Positions 47,368 to 57,939 of a stretch of 64,000 nt of DNA are shown piece by piece (positions within the stretch are counted from its first letter, which is position 1; every line of letters starts with the position of its first letter). The translations under genes were made by a program, and so were the position numbers. A model generated the notes under the pieces. The model had not been told where the DNA came from, did not search any database, and was given only the letters and a program-made list of their open reading frames with translations. The stretch lies in the NCBI RefSeq assembly GCF_026914185.1, contig NC_070564.1:2790001-2854000 (forward strand), in the 5' to 3' direction. Origin of the DNA: Puccinia triticina (Eukaryota; Basidiomycota; Pucciniomycetes; Pucciniales; Pucciniaceae).

Positions 47368-47420
47368 CGGCGAGACTGTAAATCTTGAGGTCGCTGGTTC
47401 AATCCCGGCTCGGGGGACCA
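47368..47420 (+). other. primer-binding region: 53 nt of mature tRNA-Tyr(GTA) 3' half
   Basis: On the plus strand, directly beside the 5' LTR (two bases, AA, lie between), stand an anticodon arm CGAGACTGTAAATCTTG with anticodon GTA, a variable loop, a T arm GCTGGTTCAATCCCGGC, an acceptor strand TCGGGGG, discriminator A and CCA. Anticodon and T stems pair. A primer-binding site needs only ~10-18 nt. The match here continues through the T arm and anticodon arm and includes the CCA added after transcription. No intron follows the anticodon, although nuclear tRNA-Tyr genes normally have one. Not a tRNA gene: the 5' half is missing. Confidence 0.88.
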
Positions 47421-47422
47421 AA

Positions 47423-48181
47423 TGTGGAACTCCGTCCGTGCCAGGCGGCGGCAGTTGTTGGAGGGGAAAAGTTGGGGAATGCCCTCCGGGGATTGGTCAA
47501 AGAGGAGGATGGGGGATCTTTGAGCGATGAGGTGAGAGGGGTTTTGATTTACAACGGCGTTGAGCGCGCGTCGGCGGGGTTGTATTTATTGAAGAGGGAG
47601 AGGAAAGGAACTTAGAAGGATGGGGAAGATTCGCGAAGAGAAGATTGTCGAGGGGCGCCGGAAGGCGGGATCAGAGTGAGGGGGATTGACAGAGAACGCC
47701 ACGTGCGTGATAAGAAGGTATCCCAGATCGTTGGGATGGATAAAGCTCAGGATGCTCGGAGTAGTGAAAAAAACTGATGATCAATAAAATTCTGATGGGG
47801 AAAATTATGGTTCAGAGTGTCTCCCATGCTGTCCCATCATCTAAGTTCGGACAGAACTTAGACTCCGGGCGCAGCACGCAGCAGGACCTTCATCATACAC
47901 CCGCGCACGCCGCGAACACAAAGAGAGAGAAAACAGACAAAAGAAACAAACCCAAAACAAAACAAAACCAAACAAAACAAAACAAACAAAACTCAGAAAA
48001 AACCAACCCACCACATAGCTAAACCATCCAACACGCGCGGATAAGAAACAAAACAAAACTAGGCAGTGGTAGAAACAAAGAAAAGGAAGAAGCTGAGAAA
48101 AATGGACACAACACTACATGGAGGAAAAAAAAGAAAACCTGCGCGCCAAACAGCACGCCGCCGCGTATTCTGATCTTGACA
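47423..48181 (-). repeat. 5' LTR of the Gypsy element, uninterrupted
   Basis: 759 bp, TGTGGAACTCC to GATCTTGACA, TG..CA ends. The empty target of the nested insertion is at 47831-47840. On the minus strand it precedes the primer-binding region and gag. The short frames it contains are repeated in the 3' LTR and are not genes. Confidence 0.93.
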
Positions 48182-49174
48182 CCGTGTCTACCGGAATGAA
48201 AACCACACTGCAATTGGATGTGTATAGGGATTACTCTGTCTACTTGGGACAAGTTTCCATTGAAAATTTTCTTCAGACAACATCTTTCTCTTTGCATTCT
48301 TGACTTGAGAAAAGGTTGTACGCGCAGTATGAGTAGGATTTAGATTGGCAATTGCCCTTTGCGTTGCAAGTTGGCAGCACTTGAGTTTGAAAAAGTGCTG
48401 TGCTCTCAAGTTGAGGGTGGGCTGGGAGCTACAAGGTTATTTGCTTTGGTGAATTTCTGCAGCTGCCCTGGGAGTACCGCGGCGTAGTGGCCTTGGACTC
48501 TGGTATTTAAATTCAGACAGTGTAGTTATTCTTTACACATTTGTTTAAACAGTACAGCAGCTTTTTTGTTACAAATTGAGGATTGTTAGAGTAGTTCCTT
48601 TTTTGTTACAAACTCAGTTGTGAGGATTTGTCAATAAATGGTTGAGTAAGAACTGTTGTATCATTTTTTATAAAGAATCCAGTGTCTTTAGTCTTGTTTG
48701 GCTTTGTCTTCATGGGGTTTATCATGTTTTCATTTTTTATTTACTCTTGTTTGACAAATTTCATACTTATACTTTTGGAATCTTCAAACAAATTGAGAGC
48801 TTAATATCCTCCATTGCTGAGGAAAGTCCAGGTACTCTTTGCATCTTTACATTGGGCAGACAGGGGCGCGCGGCAGGGTGGTGGGTGACTTTTAATTTGG
48901 TCCCTGCGAGTGCAGCGGTGTAGCCGCCTTGGACTCTAGTATTATTAATTACATAATTAATTCCTCCTCTGTTACAGAGTGTTAAAACCCTTGTAGTGGC
49001 CATATTAGCCACGTAACAAGTTTGGTAATTTACTTTACCAGTGTTTGAATCAGCACAGTTATAGTGCTAGGGCCCAAAAACCCTTATTTTTGACGGGTTT
49101 TTGCCCTAAGCTTCACAAACAGAGCTGTCAGAATGGTTCAAATCTGGCAGACTTCCAGGGAGAAATTACGGTCT

Positions 49175-49212
49175 GGCACTCTCTAGAGAGTGCAACCAAT
49201 CCCTCCCTGGTG
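49175..49212. mobile_element. orphan terminus of the CACCAGGG-ended family
   Basis: Reads inward from 49212 as CACCAGGGAGGGATTGG followed by the palindrome GCACTCTCTAGAGAGTGC, as in both ends of the element 59454-60566. The matching left end was not found, so this is a truncated copy. Confidence 0.6.
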
Positions 49213-49235
49213 ACTGCGCATGCGCACCATAACTC

Positions 49236-49415
49236 TCATTGAGTCGCGGGACCCAATTGTAATTCATTGAGTCACAGGACCTAATCTCATTGAGTCGCGG
49301 GACCTAATTGTAATTCATTGAGTTGCGGGACCCAATTTTAATTAATTGAGTCGCAGGACCCAATAGTTTACACACTTGGAAGATTAAACCTAATTCATTG
49401 AGTTGCAGGCCTTTA
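49236..49415. repeat. ~30-bp degenerate tandem repeat
   Basis: Six units around TCATTGAGTCGCGGGACCC followed by AATTGTAAT-like spacers. Unit length varies by a few bases. Non-coding. Confidence 0.88.
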
Positions 49416-49647
49416 AATTTTTGGCTTATGTACTCTTTCAATTTGTAGTTGCGCCTCCTTATTACTTTTGTTCAAGGAGGTGCGTCCTTTCTTTTTAAGT
49501 AGTTTTCTTATTTTATTCTTAGATTTTTTATACGCGTAAATGAAACGCTTTTCATGTTTTTTTTTTATTGTTCAGCTAGCTCTGATGAAGTAGCTGGCTG
49601 ACATGTATGCACACTATGTTTGCACCTTTAAGCAAAAAAACAAATTG

Positions 49648-51177
49648 AGGGCCTGTACCATACAAAATTTGTTTTTTTGGTGCAGGTAAAATAGTTTTTT
49701 TTTTTGTGCTTTTCCGTTTTTTTGTAAACACATTTCTGAAAAAACAGAATGTGAAAAACGTGTACCACAAACATCCCACCATGGCTCCAGGATATCCACA
49801 ATCAAACACCATTGCATCAACATCATTGGAGATCCAGCTGACCAATACCCAATAAAAAGACCATGTGATCAGATGCGAGACTATTCCCCTCGATGACAGG
49901 TCCCTTTGATCATTGAGAGCTCCCCTCAATGTCCTTTGGTTACTCCTCCAGATGGCCAAAATGAACCGGTCATCCAGGGAAGTGATTACTCCTCTTGATG
50001 ACCGCAGGAGTAATCACTTCCCTCGATGACCGGGTCGTTACGGTCATTTGGAGGAGTGCATATTCCCTCAATGATTGGAACAAACTGGTCATCAAGAGGA
50101 GTATCTACTCCTCAAGATGACCGGAGGATCCACTCCTCTTGATGACCGGTTTGTTGCGGTCATCTTGAGGAGTACATCTTCCACTCGATGACCAGTTTGT
50201 TCCGGTCATCAAGGGAGTATGCACTCCTCCCGATGACCGGAACAAACCAGTCATTGAGAGGAGGGTGTACTCCTCAAGATGACCGGAACGAACCGGTGGT
50301 CGAGAGGGTGTACTCATCAAGATGACCGGAACAAACCGGTCATCATATCTACCTCTAGATGACCGGTTCGTTCCGGCCATTGGGAGGAGTGCATACTCCC
50401 TTGATGACCGGAACGAACTGGTCATCGAGTGGAAGATGTACTCCTCAAGATGACCGCAACGAACCAGTCATCTTGAGGAGTAGATACTCCTCTTGATGAC
50501 CAGTTTGTTCCGGTCATCGAGGGAATATGCACTCCTCCAAATGACCGTAACGACCCGGTCATCAAGGGAAGGGTTCGTTCCGGTCATCGGGAGGAGTGCA
50601 TACTTCCTTGATGACCGGAACGAACCGGTCATCTTGATCAGTACATCTTCCTCTTGATGACCGGCTCGTTCCGGTCATCTTGGGAAGTACATACTCCTCT
50701 CAAGGACCGGAACAAGCCGGTCATCGAGAATTGGGCGAGTGACTTTTGATGGCAGGTACGGACCGGGCATCAAGGAGGGAGTGTACTCCTATTAATAGCT
50801 GTTGTTCTCGAGTACGGACGACTTTATTGGGCTTGAATTTCTTGGATTGAGGCATCGGAGCAGGCGTTGTTGGCAGGTTGGGTTCCGATGTGGGTGGTGG
50901 GATGGTGTCCATTAGGACAACAGGGTCAATGAGATTGTCGATGGACTAGGGCATGCTGCTTGGATGTTGGTGCAGTGCAGAGAAGTGAAAAAAAAACTTC
51001 CAAAAAACAGGGTCAGACCTGTTTTTGAAAAGCACCCATTTTCGAGGAAAACTATTTTCCGGATATGTCAAAAAACAGGCGCTGTGGTACGTGTTTTTTG
51101 GTGAAAACAGTTTTTTTGCAAATAAATTAATTTCCGGGGGAAAAACTGTTTTTTTCCCGGCTATGGTACAGGCCCTG
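49648..51177. mobile_element. TIR transposon filled with GATGACCGG palindromes
   Basis: Ends AGGGCCTGTACCATA (49648) and the perfect inverse (51177), with related sequence just inside (tracts of T8-10, AAAACAG). The centre is the palindromic array 49862-50780. No transposase. No convincing TSD (ACAAATTG versus GAAACAAA), so superfamily is open. Confidence 0.75.
49862..50780. repeat. palindromic GATGACCGG / GAGGAGT repeat array (largest of three)
   Basis: Two alternating palindromes: GATGACCGGAAC..GTTCCGGTCATC-type with a 2-6 nt centre, and GAGGAGTGCATACTCC-type. About 22 alternations with 35-45 bp spacing. Variation at the centres (AACGAA, AACAAA, TTTGTT) shows orientation flips between units. 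Confidence 0.9.
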
Positions 51178-52639
51178 AAACAAAACACGTAAGTATGTTA
51201 TTTTTTCCCTTGGAAGGGAAGACCAGATTGAAACAGGGTACGTCAGTATGTCCCAGAACAAAAAAATCCCAGCAGTGTCCATTTGAAACAAGTTTCACAG
51301 GTTTACATAAGTATCATTTTTGCCAAAAAAATCATTTTGAAACAATTTACGTAAGGGTGTCTAGTAGGGGCTTGCCGGGGTCCTACTCCGTGCAGCTTGA
51401 GCGGCTCTAAGCCTCCCGCCAATTAGGAGAAGGGCGTCTTAAGGGTGCCTTCCCAAACATCCAGGAACTCACCCTTTAGATGTCAGCTCTCCACTATCAT
51501 AGGTGTATGCGTGTGCAAAAAGAGAAAATTCTCCTACAGAGATTTGCCACTTTCTGCTATTTTTTTTGCAGCATTTCCCCCTGCCCAGGTACCAATATGA
51601 GCCTGAAGCTCTGGAGCTGGGTGGGGGGGGGAGGCAAGGTTGAAAGATGAGGTTACATCCCTTCTATTTATACCCGTTTGTTTAGCACTCATGTGTTCTC
51701 GCATCCGTGTGAAGAGCCTCCGGTCTTCCCTTTCCTGGCACAGTACTTTATACCATTTAAAATGTATCTCTTCTGCCCGCTCTTGGGCTCTCATCTTTTC
51801 TTAGCCGCTCTCGGCTATTCTCTTGTTAGGCTCTCTATCGGTCTTATCCAAGACCGAGATCTCTTGTTTATATCCTCTAAAGGACGAGAAGCTGGGGGAT
51901 CACACTTGAGCAGCGAGTATGCTGTGAGTATCACGACGAACAGACAGTCGGAGCTGGTGGAGGCACACCTTGAGCAGCGAGTATGCTGTGAGTATCACGA
52001 CGAACAGACAGTAGGAGCTGGTGGAGGCACACCTGCAGACCGGTGAATGTGGAGTGAGTAAGTTGAATGAGATTGGCGAAACAATTGAGATGAATGGGAA
52101 ACAACGACAACAATAACTATACTAACCTTGAGCAGCGAGTATGCTGTGAGTATCACGACGAACAGACAGTAGGAGCTGGTGGAGGCACACCTGAGGACCG
52201 AGTGAAGCGATGGTGGTGAGATACATGATACGAGACAATGAGAGAAGAAATAGAGGCATACCTGCAGACCGGTGAATGTGGAGTGAGTAAGTTGAATGAG
52301 ATTGGCGAAACAATTGAGATGAATGAAGAAACAACATGGAGAAACACAGTTGAACTAAATACATCTATGTTAGGTTTGGCAGTCTCATCATTGAACTCTG
52401 AGTTGGTCCGCAGCGCCGTGCTGTGCCTCAATATCCTCAGCAGCCACTCTCGGCTGCGTATACATAAATATGTACCTTCCACATATCTCTATAAACGGTG
52501 CTCCCTTTGCGAGGCCCAGACGGTTCCATCACGTCAACCAAGGAGGAACAGGCCAAACTCCTGTTCACCGGAACGTCGGTTGTTGACAGCAGCTGCGACT
52601 TGTTGGATATCCCCCCATTGGAGGGGTGTACTTTTGTGG
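51178..52639. other. gene-free region with a tandem-repeat cluster
   Basis: 51178-51400 has loosely repeated GAAACA..TACGTAAGTATG-type segments; 51900-52360 is a repeat cluster. I see no coding exon. A C-tract at 52646-52658 precedes the LINE relic. Confidence 0.5.
51905..52360. repeat. interleaved direct repeats (65-bp unit x3, 77-bp unit x2)
   Basis: Unit 1, starting TTGAGCAGCGAGTATGCTGT, occurs at about 51907, 51971 and 52126. Unit 2, starting CCTGCAGACCGGTGAATGTG, occurs at about 52031 and 52261. The copies are nearly identical, so the duplications are recent. Confidence 0.9.
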
Positions 52640-54181
52640 TTTAGCCCCCCCCCCCCCTCTCAGGAAGAGGTGCTGGGCATACTGGGCAGACTGGCAAGGA
52701 AGAAGGCCTTGGGCCCGGACCGGATTCCAAATGAAGTTCTCACTATTTTCAAAACTGAGCTAGCTGACACCCTTGCATGCCTTTTCAACAGGTGCATCAG
52801 GGAGGATCGTTTCCCCGCAGCATGGCGCACGGCCACCACCGTGATCATAACGAAGTTTGGAAAACCGGACTACACTAATCCTGGGGCGTACCGTCCTATC
52901 GCTCTCCTCAGCACTCTCAGCAAGGTTTTTGAAACTATTATTGCTGACCGCATCACCTTTTGGGCAGAATCAAAGGGTATGATCCCCGACGGGCACTCAG
53001 GAGGGCGCCGAGGTAAGGGCTGCGAGGACGCCCTGCTGGCACTCACTATGTGGGTCAAAAGGAAGTGGAGAGAGGGGAAGACCATCACCGGACTTTTCCT
53101 CGACGTGAAGTCGGCCTACCCCTCAGTGAACCCTTGCCGGCTAGTTCATTCACTTCGACGGAAGGGGTGCCCTACCTACCTGTGGAAAACCATTGGCCGC
53201 TTTTTGGAAGGGCGACGCACCAAGATGTGTCTCGCGGATTTTGAATCAGCTGAGTTTGCCCTGGAGAAGGGCCTCCCGCAGGGCTCTCCCTTATTGTTTA
53301 TTCTGTACATTCTCTACAACTCCAATTTGCTGATAAAAACCTTTGACTTCGACGGTGACGAAGTTTCTCTAGGATTCATTGACAATGTGGTCCACTTCAC
53401 GGCAGGGAAGACCAGTGAGGAAGCCAGGTCGCGGCTAGCACGGGTGGGCGAAGGGTCGTTAAATTGGGGTAGGACCCATGGCGCCATCTTTGACAGCAGG
53501 AAGGCCCAGTTTATGGTGTTCACTCACTCAAAAGCGGCTAAGTCCCATTTCATGTTCAATGGCCAGCAGCTGGCACCACAGCGTTATGTCAAGTGGCTGG
53601 GGCTGTGGATAAATGAAAAACTGACCTTCACCAAACAGGTCACTCAAGTTAGGAAGAAGGCCAACGACACTCTGGGCCAACTCCTCAAAATAGGCAGCTT
53701 GGCTTGGGGGGTCAGAGAACAGGAGCGTGGGCTACTGATCTCAGCGGTGCTGGTACCCAGAGTGCTCTACGGGGTACAGGTGTGGTTTACTAACCAGAAC
53801 AAACAGAAGGTGGCGTCAATGCTGGATCTGGTCGAGCACTCAGCTGCCCGATTCGCGCTGGGGGCCTTGAAGTCAACTCCGATCAAGTATCTAGACAAGT
53901 ATTGGCCTTTCCGGAGCATCAAAAAAACTGCCGCAAACAGAATAACTAACTTCTTTGTCACTAAACTGACCAGAATCACCCACAGGTTTTCGGCAATTGA
54001 GAGGCAAATCCGGACGGAATTTTTGTGGACGGCTAGGCCCTTTCCTAGTCCAGTCCACTCCTCACTCAACCGGGAGAAGCTGGCCGTCGTGGCGGCGATG
54101 GAATTGGAAACGGTGAACTTCATACTCGAGGACTTTCCTCCCTGGACCTCGGGGAGAAAAAATGGAACTCGACATCAGTAG
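52640..54181 (+). pseudogene. LINE (non-LTR retrotransposon) reverse transcriptase, 5'-truncated
   Basis: The frame shows the non-LTR RT blocks: RKKALGPDRIPNEVL, YRPIALLSTLSKVFETIIAD, GGRRGKGCEDALL, TGLFLDVKSAYPSVNPCRLV, EKGLPQGSPLLFILY, and the catalytic loop LGFIDNVVHF where functional enzymes have F/YxDD. The second catalytic Asp is therefore Asn. Thumb and connection follow (YVKWLGLWINEKLTFTKQV, LVPRVLYGVQVWF). Upstream endonuclease and ORF1 are missing. A TAG at 54179-54181 ends the frame. The motif set resembles Tad/I-type LINEs with a C-terminal RNase H; exact clade not determined. Confidence 0.9.
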
Positions 54182-54240
54182 GGGCACCAAACAAGAGGCA
54201 AAAAAAAACCATAGTATCTTTTCTTGACAGCATAGACCCG

Positions 54241-55083
54241 GTGTCCGACTTGGTGATATTTACTGATGGCTCTGATCATCCTGAGGAGGGCTTGGGAGCG
54301 GCGGCCGTCTCTAGGGACGGTGCTTTGTCCAAGCTCGCTTTCTCAGGCCCACCAGGCACGGCGTCGAACTTCGAGTGTGAACTGGTCGGCATTCGACTCG
54401 GACTGGAATTAGGGAGTGCGGCCCGGCTGCCGAGCACAGGGGCCCGAATCATTTTGTTGACGGACAGCCAGGCGGCGATAGAGAGACTGAACAACCCCAC
54501 GGCCCCCAACCCTGGCCAATATTTACTTTCTCAGATACGAAACGCTGCTGACGCCATCCCATCCTCTACGCAGATTTTGGTCCGATGGTGCCCGGGGCAC
54601 GTTGGGATCGACGGCAATGAGCTGGCGGACAAAAAGGCGGCTGAGGCGCGAAACCCAGTCCTGCGGGACGAGTCGATAAGGGACAGTGTTACGGCGGTGA
54701 AGGCCGGATTGCTTCAGAAGGAGAGGTTATGGAAAGGGTCACCGAGGACGGCGTTCCCAGTTCAAGCCGCTTTCCACCACCTAAGACCAGGTCATGTGCT
54801 ATTAAATTCCTCTCAATTCAAGTCCAGAAGGGCGCCATACCCTATCTGTATGACATGTGGAGTGCCTGAAACGGTTGATCATTACTTGATTTCTTGTTCC
54901 AGGTTTACCGAGGCTAGGACGACAGCAAGGCGGCTCCTCCTCGATGAGAGAATCACCAAACTCACAGCCAGAACTCTCCTCAATAACTCCAGGGCTTTCC
55001 GGGCCACTGAAACTTTCATCCTGTTTTTGGCTAGGCTCCTGCAGTTTCGGCGGGACGACGACGCCGAAGGAACCCATCAATAA
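54241..55083 (+). pseudogene. LINE RNase H domain plus C-terminal zinc knuckle
   Basis: Continuation of the LINE ORF2 in a different frame (shift plus stops between 54181 and 54241). RNase H residues are all present: FTDGS, FECELVGI, LTDSQAAIERL and WCPGHVGIDGNELAD (D, E, D, D). The tail holds CMTCGVPETVDHYLISC, the CCHC-type finger usual at LINE ORF2 ends. The stop at 55081-55083 is probably the original. About 200 bp of 3' UTR follow before the MITE at 55283. Confidence 0.9.
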
Positions 55084-55282
55084 ACTCCATTCGACATCCC
55101 ACAGGACCACCAACGGCATTTTCCCCCCCTTTTTCCCTCTCTTCTTTCCCGGCCCTTTTTCTCCCCTTATCTTTTCTCCTCCTACATTTGTTTATCTACA
55201 TGAATATCACCCAGAAACTCCGCCATTACTCCCCCCCTCCATTTACACTTGTATTGCTATTGTGCATTGCGCACAGTAGAAG

Positions 55283-55690
55283 CAACAATGGGAGGTTACG
55301 CTACCCGTAATGGTAGCGTAACAAAAACGTAACGGAATCCTTGCCGTTATTGTTACCATGACGGCGGCAAAGCTTCCGTTACGTTTTCTTTAATTTTTTT
55401 CCCTCTCTTCTTAGCTTAGTTATGTCATCCCTTGCAATTATAGGAGGATAACCTGCGCAAAAAAGGGGAGTTTTCCCCCTTTTAGGGCATTTTGACCTCT
55501 GGTAATGCGGTTAACGCATTATCTCCGTTATTTTTCCGGGTATTGAGGGTGAAAACACCCTATGTTACGTTACCCACCGGCCCAAGGAGCAATGTTCCCA
55601 GATAAGGGTAACGCATTATCTGGTAACAGTGGGAAGTTACACTACAAAAATCCCTCTGGATATCGTAACGTATATAACTTCCCATTGTTG
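55283..55690. mobile_element. 408-bp MITE, 7-bp TSD GTAGAAG
   Basis: Ends CAACAATGGGAGGTTACG and TATAACTTCCCATTGTTG; exact GTAGAAG at 55276-55282 and 55691-55697. The interior repeats GTAACG/CGTTAC motifs of the 13974 family. No coding capacity. It may lie at the LINE's 3' end. Confidence 0.9.
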
Positions 55691-55697
55691 GTAGAAG

Positions 55698-57601
55698 CTA
55701 AAGAAGCTTAGACTAGATTTCAAAGAACCAAAAACCAGAACTGACAAAAAAACACGGTAAGAACATTGAGACAGAACAAGATAAGATCAATAAGAAAAAA
55801 GAATAAACCAACCCAAATGTAACTGTGCTAATTAGAAAGATGGACAGAATAGAATATGATCTGGAGATTATAAGAGCGGCCAAGAACTGAGATATGATTG
55901 AGAAAGATTAGTTGACAAAGAACAGGAGTGATTGAAAGACAAAAAATAACAAACCCTATTTAATAGGTGATAAAAGATAATAAGGAAATCAGAGAAGATA
56001 GACAATGGTCAAAGAGGCTGGAAAGCTGAACGGAAAAAAAGAGTTAGTAATGAAGATCAAGGAAGGAGGGAGTGACGCCGAGATGAAGATTGATCTGGAA
56101 ATGCAAGGCATTTCTCACCAAGTTGGAAGCCTGATCAGCTGTCCAAGTGAGTTCTTCGAGTTAGTCAAAGAAAGAGTTGGACCGAGTGGGCTGACTGATG
56201 TTGAGGTGAGTTGGTGATCAATCGATGGATTTCGAGGAGAGTTCCAAGGGAGGAAGGATGAGAGAGATTGATGATGAAAAATGGAAACCAGATGCCACGC
56301 GCTAAAGGGACCGGGATCAGTTAGATTAGGTTTCTGAAGCCTAACCTAACCTCAATCTTGCTTGCTGCAAGTTGCGCCGGACCAAGGATGACGGATTGAC
56401 AGCTGATAATTCAACAGAAGCTTTTGTCTGTTAGATGCATATGCATAGTGCGCAATGTCAAATCAAATCTGCACTAAAAAAAAAAAAAAAAAAAAAAACG
56501 GTGCTCTTGCCGTTGTTATACGTTGTACAATATGGCATAGGCTGCGACCGGACTTCTCCAAGTCCGGCCAACCCTTTTGAACCCTTATCCGTTTCTTATC
56601 CTCTTCCCTTGTGGCACTCAAATCAGTTCCACCTAAGGAAATTTCCCAGCTTCCCCTTATAAAAAGGTAATGGCTTCGGCCACCGTTTCCCTTCTGACTG
56701 CTCTTGGTCCTTACTCTCCATCTTGCACACCACTCTTGGCCTCTTACATGTTTATTGCTGCTCTTGCTCATTTTTCCCAAGTATGCTGCTCTTGGCCAGC
56801 TTGTGTATCCGGCTATCTATTCCTGCTTCTCTTTAGCCCTGTATATTACATTATTATTTTGGATCGGATTTTTCCAAGTCCGGTTGCCCTTTTGTACATA
56901 CTCCCTCCCTCTTTGCTTAAACTCTTTGAAATCATCCAATGGGCCTTGTGATTAATAAAGGGGCTGTGAAGAGTAGTTTGGTTGAAAAAACGGTGTTTAT
57001 ATTGGGTTGGTGGGATCAAAGAGGAACAGCTGACCCTGCCCGGTTGTAGCAAGTATTTTGAGAATACAAGGTTGGTCATCAATGATCGGGTGTTTTCTGT
57101 ACGAGTCCTCAATTGTTGGATCATATCCAAGTCTTTGTTTCCCAGACAGGATGAAAGAAGAGTGGAGGCCTGATCAGAAAAAATCTACAGACGTGATGAC
57201 CGCGCAAAACACAGAGAAGGCAAAGGATTTGTGCTGGTGTATTCCATCACAGCGTGGGCAACGTTTGAACGGATTGAGCGGTCCCGGTCACAGATCTTAC
57301 GAGTCTATGCCAATCATCCTTGTTGGCAAGGCCAAAAAGCACGAGGTCGGCAAGGACAAAGGCCTCGCTTATGCTCAAAAGATGGGCTGCTTCCTCAACG
57401 CCCTGTCCAAGTTCAAAACCGAAGGAACCATTTTTTGGCGGCAGAGCACACGCAAGAAGTCTGAGGCCCCCGCCTCCTTCTCACCCACCTTGAACAGTGC
57501 ACACAGGTCAATTTTGGGCTGTTCTTAAAAAACCTTTCTCATATTTACTTATTAGGTACATCAATTGTGTGAGTAACTGTTGCGAGAGGATTGCTTGAGA
57601 G
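55698..57601. other. gene-free spacer
   Basis: About 1.9 kb. AT-rich left half, poly-A run at 56476-56498, and a CT-rich block with TATAAA-like sequence around 56656-56665. Open frames of 70-156 codons occur (57058-57528 is the longest) but show no family signature. Confidence 0.5.
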
Positions 57602-57608
57602 AAGAGGG

Positions 57609-57939
57609 CAACGGTGGGCCGCTACACTACATTTAGTCTGTAGTTCAGCGCAGCGTAGCGGATCTAAACTACAAATGACAGGGTTTTCTGTTAGCGGACA
57701 GTGATTGCCCGCTACCGCTAACAGGCACCCCTTGAAACTACAGGGCCTCTATCGCCGCTATCAGCGCTAGCAGTGTTATTCAACCGCTAAAACTGCTGAT
57801 AGCGCTGTTAGCGCCTATTAGTGTAGCGTAGCGGCCCGTAGCGGGCGCTACAGCTAACGGCACTGTGTCAGGAACTACGCAACGCTGAACTAGCGGATAG
57901 CGCTTGCTACAGATAGTTTAGCGTAGCGGCCCACCGTTG
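57609..57939. mobile_element. 331-bp MITE, 7-bp TSD with one mismatch
   Basis: Ends CAACGGTGGGCCGCTACAC and the near-perfect inverse CGTAGCGGCCCACCGTTG. Flanks AAGAGGG (57602-57608) and AATAGGG (57940-57946). The interior is dense in TAGCGC/GCGCTA and GTAGCG motifs, the same subterminal type as the 29709 element. Confidence 0.85.

Larger units (their letters stand above)
38822..48181 (-). mobile_element. degenerate Ty3/Gypsy LTR retrotransposon
   Basis: Two LTRs (38822-40638 and 47423-48181) flank a minus-strand gag-pol. Domain order gag, protease, reverse transcriptase, RNase H, integrase defines Ty3/Gypsy. The primer-binding region is next to the right-hand (5') LTR. Flanks ACCGC (38817-38821) and ACCGT (48181-48185, overlapping the last LTR base) match at 4 of 5, so a 5-bp TSD is likely but imperfect. 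The coding region carries several stops and a frameshift. Confidence 0.92.
48182..49647. other. gene-free repeat-bearing spacer
   Basis: Two diverged direct copies of a ~45-bp block end in GCCTTGGACTCTGGTATT (48491-48508) and GCCTTGGACTCTAGTATT (48927-48944). It also holds one orphan transposon end at 49175-49212 and a tandem repeat at 49236-49415. No gene is supported. Confidence 0.5.

Noticed and set aside
47368..47420. A tRNA-Tyr gene
   Set aside because: Only the 3' half is present, it carries CCA and no intron, and it abuts an LTR in the primer-binding position.
49862..50780. CRISPR-like array of regular palindromic repeats
   Set aside because: Units are degenerate, spacers are themselves palindromic and repeated, and the surrounding DNA is eukaryotic transposon sequence.
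57058..57528. Host gene of 156 codons
   Set aside because: No ATG context, domain, splice structure or similarity that I recognise; composition is like surrounding repeat DNA.
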